Source: Rehmannia glutinosa (taxonomy: Eukaryota; Streptophyta; Magnoliopsida; Lamiales; Orobanchaceae). Taken from it: 64,000 nucleotides of DNA. The stretch's first letter is position 1. Each line of letters starts with the position of its first letter. Under the pieces are notes generated by a model. The model did no database searches. It worked only from the letters and a program-made list of their open reading frames with translations, and was not told the DNA's origin. The stretch covers positions 24,652,317-24,716,316 of the forward strand of contig CM071931.1 of the NCBI GenBank assembly GCA_016081115.2, given 5' to 3'. A program made the translations under genes and the position numbers. Of this stretch, positions 57,804-64,000 are shown in pieces.

Positions 57804-59304
57804 TGATAGGTGTGAGTTTTGCATGTATTTTGGGGCGTATTTATGGTTAAAATGGTGACTAAACGTGCATAAACTCATACGAAATGATTCATATTCGCTG
57901 TTTGTGGGAAAGATATTATGCGTTGTTCGTTTTGTAGGAATTTAATGATATTTGAAGGAACTTGGATACAAATACGAGCATTGCGAAGAAGAAATACCAC
58001 AAATGATGGAAAATACATGACGCACGGGTAGGGCGCGCGCCTAAGCACCACCCGTGCGCCCCTGGGAAAGCAGAAATGAAGGTACGGCAATGCGCACGGG
58101 TAGCCCGTGCGTTGCACGCACCACCCGTGCGCCACTGAAGGTCAGAACATATCCTACGGACATGCACACGGGTCACCCGTGTGTATCACGCACGGCCCGT
58201 GCGCTGATTGGTGAATAGAAGAATTGCCTACGGACTTGCGCACGGGTAACCCGTGCATCCACGCACGGTAGCCGTGCATCCACGCACGGGGTAGCCCGTG
58301 CGTCCTCGGGCTGGATTGCATTACTTTGACAAAGAACATGACCTAGAATTTGAAGGGTATTTAAGCACTTTTGGGGGCGCACACCAAGGAGATTCTGACA
58401 TTTTTGGGATCTACAACACAAGACAAGGGTATATTCTTGAAAGAGGACATCAAGGAGATAATCGGGTTGCATCGGAGCTCAAGGAACGGAGATACATCGA
58501 GAGATTGTCGACTTTCCTAAGTTTTTCTTGCTTCTCTTGTAGTTTTCATCTTTCATTTTTAGTTGTCATGGCTATGAACAATTTGTATATGGATTGTTTA
58601 GAAATCATGTGTAGCTAAACTCTTTAGATTTTCGTGGTTTTGGAAGTAGATTAATGAACTCTTGTTGGATGTTTTAATTTTAGTTGAAGTTATTATCTTG
58701 AAGCCTATTTGAGTACTTTGAGCTTGTTCTTGTTTTATCACTTGATCAATGATTTAACTTGTTTGATATATTGATTCATAATTCAAGAGATGAGTTTCAA
58801 TATTAGATCTTGAGTACTCGACACAAATATTTGCATGAATCGAGAGGTTTGTAAATATATGTGAAGACATTTGATCTTTTGAACTTTTGGAGTTGAGTGC
58901 TTCATGTTGAGTAGAGATGCTAGCATAAGTATTTCAATCTACGTTTTATATGCATCTCGAGAGGGAGGATAAAATACCTTTGAGATCGTCTTATAGGAAT
59001 ATTGATGATAACTTGGCTTGGATTAAATCGGATAACAAGAGTGATATTATCGAAACCTTAACTCGAATCCATTTCATCATTTTGATACTTCTATTAATTG
59101 TGTTATCTTAATCTTGTGTTTTAGGATTCTAACTTGTCTTAATCTCATAACACCAATCATCAAATTACGATCGTCTAAATAAAAATAAGCTATCTTGGTC
59201 AATACTTAGTACATAAATTTATTAGTCTCCGTGGATACGACCTTGCTACTCTTTTTCTATAACGTACACCGTACACTTGCGGTGAGCTAAAAATAAAGCG
59301 AACA
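57804..59304 (+). repeat. E6 3' LTR (1501 bp)
   Basis: TGATAGGTGTGAG...AGCGAACA. Longer than the left LTR mainly through one extra palindrome module (58236-58303). Otherwise very similar apart from scattered differences, several at CTG or CAG (gattctgac at 58391 against gattcgac at 49656). Confidence 0.92.
58018..58310. repeat. GC-rich palindrome cluster in E6 3' LTR
   Basis: Same modules as 49317-49588, with an extra cacgcacggtagccgtgcat unit near 58258-58278. Confidence 0.85.
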
Positions 59305-59309
59305 CTATC
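59305..59309. repeat. Target site duplication of E6, right (CTATC)
   Basis: Exact repeat of 49098-49102. Confidence 0.9.
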
Positions 59310-60622
59310 TCGCATTGTGTTTACACCGGGTCATTACTTTTGGATGGCCTATTCAGCAGTAGATGTAAATAATGCATTTCTAAGTGGGGACTTACATCAC
59401 TCAGTCTTTATGACTCAACCGAGGGGTATGTTGATATGACATAGCCACATCATGTTTGTAAGCTCACTAAGGCCTTGTATGGGTTGAAACAGGCTCCCAA
59501 AGCCTGGTATGATAAGCAAAGGCTTCCTACCGACACTGGATTCAAGGATTCCACTTCGACCAGTTCATTGTTCATCTACAAAAATGGTTCCACCCTCATC
59601 TTAGTTCTTGTATATGTTGATGATATCTTCATAACAACGTAGTGATTCGATTCTTATTCGTAAGATTGTTACATATATGGATGCCAAATTCTCTCTTAAA
59701 AATCTTGAGTCGAATTATTTTCTTGGTTTACAAGCTCATAGAACTTCTCACGTATTTTTCTTAATCAAGAGAAGTATGTCACCGATTTACTCAAGAAAAC
59801 TTCCATGTCCGATTGCAAAGCCATTTCCACACCTTGTTGTGCCAAAGATTAAACTCAAACTTGCCGACAATCCATTACTTTTTCGATGCCACAATGTTTA
59901 GAAGATGCGATTGGTGCACTACAATATCTTACTTTGACAAGGACTCGACATTGTTTTTGCTGTAAATCAACTCGCCGCTTTTGCACTCTCCCACTGAGAA
60001 TCATTGGATGGCCTGTAAAAGGGTGTTGAGGTATCTCAAGGGTTCTATTGCTTATGGTATTCAGTTCACTCCTGTTAGTAGGTTCAATCTTATTGGTTTT
60101 TCTGATGCGGATTATGCTAGTTCATTGGATGACAGAAGGTCAACTAGTGGTTTTTGTATCTTGCGTGACAAAAATCCCATTGTCTGGGGATCCAAGAAAC
60201 AAAATGTAGTGGCCCGCAGCACCACTGAATCTGAGTATCGCGCACTTGCTACTGCAACTACAGACTTAATTTGGGTAAAATCTCTATTTTCTGAGCTTGG
60301 TATCAATCTTGCCTCTCCTTCCATTTTGTGGTCAGACAATGTTGGTGCTACCTCTTTAGCTCAAAACCCTGTGTTCCACTCTAGAACGAAGCACATTGAA
60401 ATTGACATTCATTTTGTCCGAGAAAAGGTTCATTCCAATGAGATTGATGTTCGTTTTGTTCCAAGTGAAGATCAAGTGGCTGATGTGTTTACCAAACCCC
60501 TCTCTACTGCCAGATTTCATTTTCTCTGTCATAAACTTTCATTGGGAAGTCCTAGTTCGGTTACGGGAGCGTATTGGAGATATTGTTACTTGAAGCATTT
60601 GCAAATTATTTTAGTCTGTTAG
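59310..60622 (+). pseudogene. E5 pol, second part: RT and RNase H
   Basis: Continues the RT cut at 49102: LTKALYGLKQAPKAWYD (about 59462-59510) and catalytic YVDDIF (59613-59630). RT is frame-shifted in places. From 59981 to 60622 the frame is open for 213 codons and covers RNase H: RVLRYLKGSIAYGIQF, FSDADYASSLDDRRSTSGF, ARSTTESEYRALA, LWSDNVGATSLA and VADVFTKPL, with the expected acidic residues. The stop lies 50 bases inside the right LTR. Confidence 0.87.
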
Positions 60623-60772
60623 TTTGTTTGTAAAGTTAGTTAGCAAATGATGAATTGGTTAGTTAGTTAGTTAGCTACAAAAGCTTCTTTTCCTTTGTAT
60701 AAATACATCATCTTCTATCAATAAAATCAGTTCACATTCCCTCAAATATGAGTAATATGAGTAAAATTAGCA
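60572..60772 (+). repeat. E5 3' LTR (201 bp)
   Basis: TATTGGAGATATTG...AAAATTAGCA, preceded by the purine-rich ttacgggagcg. TATAAATA at 60698-60705 and AATAAA at 60720-60725. Longer than the left LTR by small duplications (extra ttag; a repeated tatgagtaa). Confidence 0.88.
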
Positions 60773-61949
60773 CATGCCACCTAGCAATTAAGATAGAAAC
60801 CTCTATTACTTAGTATTTTATACGCACATATCACACCTATAACCCATTTACCCGTTTTGCTTTCTTGGTCGTGAACTCGGAAGAAAGGACAAAAGGGTTG
60901 GTAACTTTCCATTTTGAATTCTTGTAAATTATTTAAAAATGCTTTAATTCCAAAAATATATATATAGATATTATGCATGCATGATGTTAGATTAGTTGTT
61001 TTTTTGGGATTCTTTTGAGTTTGAAGATTTTAATTAATTGAAGTTTTCAAACCTATGTGTTTACCATGGAATAAGAACTATTGAAGAATAAATCTACATA
61101 TGCTCAAGTTGTTTTTTTTTAATTTACTTTTGAAGATTTAATTTTGTTTGCTAAGTATATTAAACCATAAAATTATATAAAGAATAAAATCACTAAACTA
61201 ACTTATCAAATTGTTTTTATTAGATTACATTAACTTTAGAATTCTATTGACTAGTGCTATTTTGTTAAAACACAAATTTTATATTAAAATAAAAAAAGTA
61301 ATAATAATAAATATCAGGTTACTTGAGATGTAGTTTTAGTATATGATTTTAGTGGATAATTAAACTATACATGTGCATATCTGGTACGAATTAGTAGGAC
61401 TAATAGTTAATAAAACTTTGAAAATCATATGGACTAGTTATACCCTTAATAAGTTAGGATTGGTTTAGTACTCTTACATATTGAATTTTGTAAATGATGA
61501 GCCATTAGTTATACATATACTATTAATTTAAAGAACTAATCATTAAGCTCAAAAGGTTTTAAGAATTTACAAAACAAAAAGGAAAATGCATCATCTGGGC
61601 TTAAGATATTAGAAGAACTAGAGATTTAGTTTCTACATTATATTTAAGAGCTTATTCCAAGTCCAACAACATAATCTGTTTCATGGTATATACACACACA
61701 CACACACACTAAGTTGTTTATAAGGAAAACATATATAAATTGAGTTATTTCTGGACATAAATTGGTACAGGTACTCAACAAAGTTTGGGGAGATTAGCTT
61801 GGAATTGAGAACTAAGAAGGTTTTGGACCCAAATCAAAGGTGGACAAGTATTATTTTTCCAAACGGAAAATATGTTTGCTCTTAATTTTACGAATTTCAT
61901 AACTTCACGGGATACGTCATTTTAATACAATTCAGTTGTTAGAAAAAAT
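60773..61949. other. AT-rich intergenic DNA, no gene
   Basis: No ORF with a recognisable motif. Holds a short (CA)n run at about 61688-61709. Confidence 0.65.
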
Positions 61950-62748
61950 TTGGTATCGTTTTTGCGTTAAAGAAATGGCAACATTACTTGTATGGGGCAG
62001 AATTTACAGTTTTTACTAATCTTAAGAGCCTCAAATATCTTTTCTCTCAAAAGGAGCTGAATTTAAGATAAAGAAGATGGGTTGAGTTATTAGAAGACTA
62101 TCACTTCGATATACAATATCACCCGGGTAAGGCCAATGTGGTCGCAGATGCTTTGAGTAGAAAAACTCAAATTGCTAGGTTAATGATCCGAGAGTGGCAT
62201 TCCTTAGAAGAATTGAGTTATTGGAATCCTAAAATAGTTGAAACTCAGCTTATATGTGCCAACGTATCCTTAAAATTAGATTTATTAGAGGAAATCCGAG
62301 AATCGCAAGGAAGGGATGACAAATTTAAGGGATTAGTGAAGAAAGTATTACAAGGCGTAAGACCTGATTTTCATATGGGAGAAGATGGAATTGTGAGGTT
62401 TAAAAACAGGATTTGTATACCGAATGATGCAGTGTTGAAGGATAAAATCCTAATTTAAGCCCATCGCTCAAAATACACTATCCACCCTGGTGGCAATAAG
62501 ATGTATAAGGATTAAAGAAACACTTCTGGTGGGTGAATATGAAGAATCAAGTAGCTGAGCATATATCGAAATGTTTAACGTGTCAACGGGTAAAGGCTGA
62601 ACATCAGAGACCCTCAGGATTGTTACAACCATTAGCAATCCCTGAATGGAAATTGGAGAAGATCACTATTGATTTTATAACAGATCTACCTAGGACCAGG
62701 GGTGGGCAAGACACTATCTGGGTGATCGTAGATCGATTAACAATGTGA
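61950..62748 (+). pseudogene. E7: Ty3/gypsy chromovirus fragment, RNase H end to integrase start
   Basis: RNase H end: GIVFALKKWQHYLYGAEF, SLKYLFSQKELNLR, a stop (TAA where CAA is usual), RRWVELLEDYHFDIQYHPGK and ANVVADALSRK. From 62138 to 62458 the linker and integrase start are open, then comes a stop, AHRSKYTIHPGGNKMYKD, a one-base deletion, and SKCLTCQRVKAEHQRPSGLL, completing the HHCC zinc finger. The core begins ITIDFITDLPRTRGGQDTIW and IVDRLT, and ends abruptly at 62748. Only two stops and one frameshift in 800 bp. YHPGKANVVADALSRK and the integrase type point to a chromovirus. Confidence 0.86.
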
Positions 62749-64000
62749 AGCCCTCGATTTTTAATCGTGTACAAGCATGCGACTAACGTCATGTGTCGAC
62801 TATGTATTATTCGCGACTACTTTATCGCATCATTTTGACAGGTCATTGATAATAATATTTTCGCATTTTATTGTCATTTTAATTATTTGATCAACTACTT
62901 GTTTAATTATTGATCATTTATTATCTTCAATTCTATGTTTAATGATAACTTGATTGATCATTATTGCTATTTATGTATTTATTAGACACCTTAGAATTCT
63001 AAGAGACATATTTTATTAAGTGACTTATATCCTATAGAAATAAGAAATTGATTTAGAATAAGTGATTATGAGACTTATAAGTGATTGTGGAAATCACTAA
63101 TAATTTTTGGGAATTGATATTATACACCTATTATCATCAATTTTGGGACAAAAAAAACATGGATACCACATTTAACCTTGTAGTGGACGCCCATAACACC
63201 TATCTGGTGTAGAAATACCTCCCAATTCTTATACACATACCCAACATTATACTATACATATACCTAGTAATATACATGTATTCTACATATTATAATATAT
63301 CATCTCCCAATTTCCCACATACTCCCACTACTCCAACATTCCCCTTAATTTTCCCAACACCCTATCCTCTCCAATCTTGCCATACCTTTGACCACCTTAT
63401 TGTCTCCATGCAAGCAACATTTTGCAAGCCAACTCAAAAATCCTCCTCCCTCTTTCTCTCATTTTCGGCCATCACCATTCCAACAAGTCCAAAAATTTAC
63501 TTCAACATTCCCTCTTTCTCTCCAACTTCTCTCTTAACATTTCCCTCTTTCTTCTTCTTCTTTTTCTTTCTTCTCACTACTCATATCCTTCCATACTTAG
63601 AAAAATTCTTCAAAACTTCCTCCTACTTGAAGAAATTCGAACACCCCCTTAATCAAGGTGAAGAAAATTTACTTCTTCTTCAAGCACTTCTACAATTTTC
63701 AAGCCTTTCTTTTCATCTACTAATCTAAGTTATTTTCATTTTTGAGGTATACTTAGGAGCTTTAAGTAGGAGCCATTAAGGAGTTTTGGAAACTAGCTTG
63801 AAGGAGATTCAAAAGTAATTGTAGAGACAAGACATCAAGGTAAGATTTGAGGCTTTTAGCACCTTCTTCATTTCTCCTTTTATTTTCGAATTTTGACACC
63901 AAAAATATCATTTTGAGGTGATTAGGGGCTCACCTTGGAGCCTTGGTTAAAAAGTGATCAAGTCTTTAGAGACCCTCTAAATTTTGACTATAAACTTTCA
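62746..64000 (+). mobile_element. Probable long LTR of another element, right end outside window
   Basis: The integrase of E7 stops exactly where TGTGAAGCCCTCGATTTT begins, with aacaa before it as possible target duplication. The following 1.25 kb has no coding capacity but has a promoter-like layout: TATA-like words near 63250-63270, a CT-rich stretch (63300-63560) and an aaggtaag splice-donor-like word near 63838. Long LTRs of chromoviruses look like this. Without the other end or the primer site it remains a proposal. Confidence 0.4.

Larger units (their letters stand above)
49103..59304 (+). mobile_element. E6: Athila-type Ty3/gypsy retrotransposon (10.2 kb), full length but decayed
   Basis: Two LTRs (1469 and 1501 bp) with a perfect CTATC target duplication, a tRNA-Asp type primer site, gag, protease, RT, RNase H and integrase in gypsy order, a 1.4-kb region after pol, and a polypurine tract. 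The primer site TGGCGCCGTTGCCGGGGA and the protease motif LCDLGASINLMPLSIF are typical of the Tat/Athila branch. There is no long env-like ORF after integrase. Several frameshifts and stops break gag-pol. It sits inside the RT of E5 and is therefore younger than E5. Confidence 0.9.
45862..60772 (+). mobile_element. E5: short-LTR Ty1/copia element, split by E6
   Basis: Plus-strand element with LTRs of 186 and 201 bp, tRNA-iMet primer site, gag with a zinc knuckle, protease, integrase and RT up to 49102, then the E6 insertion, then the rest of RT and RNase H from 59310 to 60622. The short LTRs and gag type suggest the Ale/Retrofit group of copia; this lineage call is tentative. Stop codons and frameshifts are spread over gag and pol, but the RNase H part is open for 213 codons. 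No matching 5-bp duplication was found at its ends. Confidence 0.87.

Noticed and set aside
57589..57858. Independent small membrane protein gene
   Set aside because: The frame runs into the Athila LTR and has no support beyond hydrophobicity; kept only as a low-interest observation.
1..64000. tRNA, rRNA, organelle insertions, host genes
   Set aside because: None seen. tRNA-like words are only the primer binding sites of the retroelements.

Overview
This window is plant nuclear DNA from a repeat-rich, probably heterochromatic region. It holds no recognisable host gene. Almost all of it is LTR retrotransposon sequence: Ty1/copia of the Sirevirus type, a short-LTR copia, a Ty3/gypsy Athila, and part of a Ty3/gypsy chromovirus. 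An angiosperm, probably a eudicot, is the best guess from the families present; the species cannot be told from the sequence.

Left part (1-39254), all on the minus strand: a Russian doll of Sirevirus-like elements. E4 (32795-39254 plus a part outside the window) has its left LTR split by E2 (9608-32794). E2 has its own left LTR split by E1 (1-9607, cut by the window edge) and its 3' ORF split by E3 (12828-22004). E1, E2 and E3 are one family: LTRs of about 1.55-1.59 kb, an initiator-Met tRNA primer site, gag-pol, then a very long extra ORF in the env-like position (about 4.6 kb in E3), and the Sirevirus-style polypurine tract. E3 has lost all of pol but keeps both LTRs, the start of gag, the extra ORF and a perfect 5-bp target duplication, so it looks like a non-autonomous derivative. 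E4 belongs to a second Sirevirus-like family.

Middle (39255-45861): AT-rich DNA with diverged repeat blocks, microsatellites, a candidate Helitron 3' end, and a solo LTR of the E1-E3 family (44128-45685) with its target duplication.

Right part (45862-64000), plus strand: E5, a copia element with short LTRs (45862-60772), is broken in its reverse transcriptase by E6, a 10.2-kb Athila (49103-59304) with a perfect CTATC duplication. After about 1.2 kb of AT-rich DNA comes a chromovirus RNase H-integrase fragment (E7, about 61950-62748). It ends where what looks like another long LTR begins (62746 to the window end).

Nearly all reading frames are broken. Where two copies of the same element can be compared, many differences fall on CAG/CTG, read in the other copy as CGG/CCG or CG. 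They hit even sites under strong constraint (primer binding sites, first base of LTRs). This is not the pattern of cytosine deamination and suggests that part of the decay is a consensus artefact at methylated CHG sites. Every domain call here comes from reading translations by eye; no database search was run.
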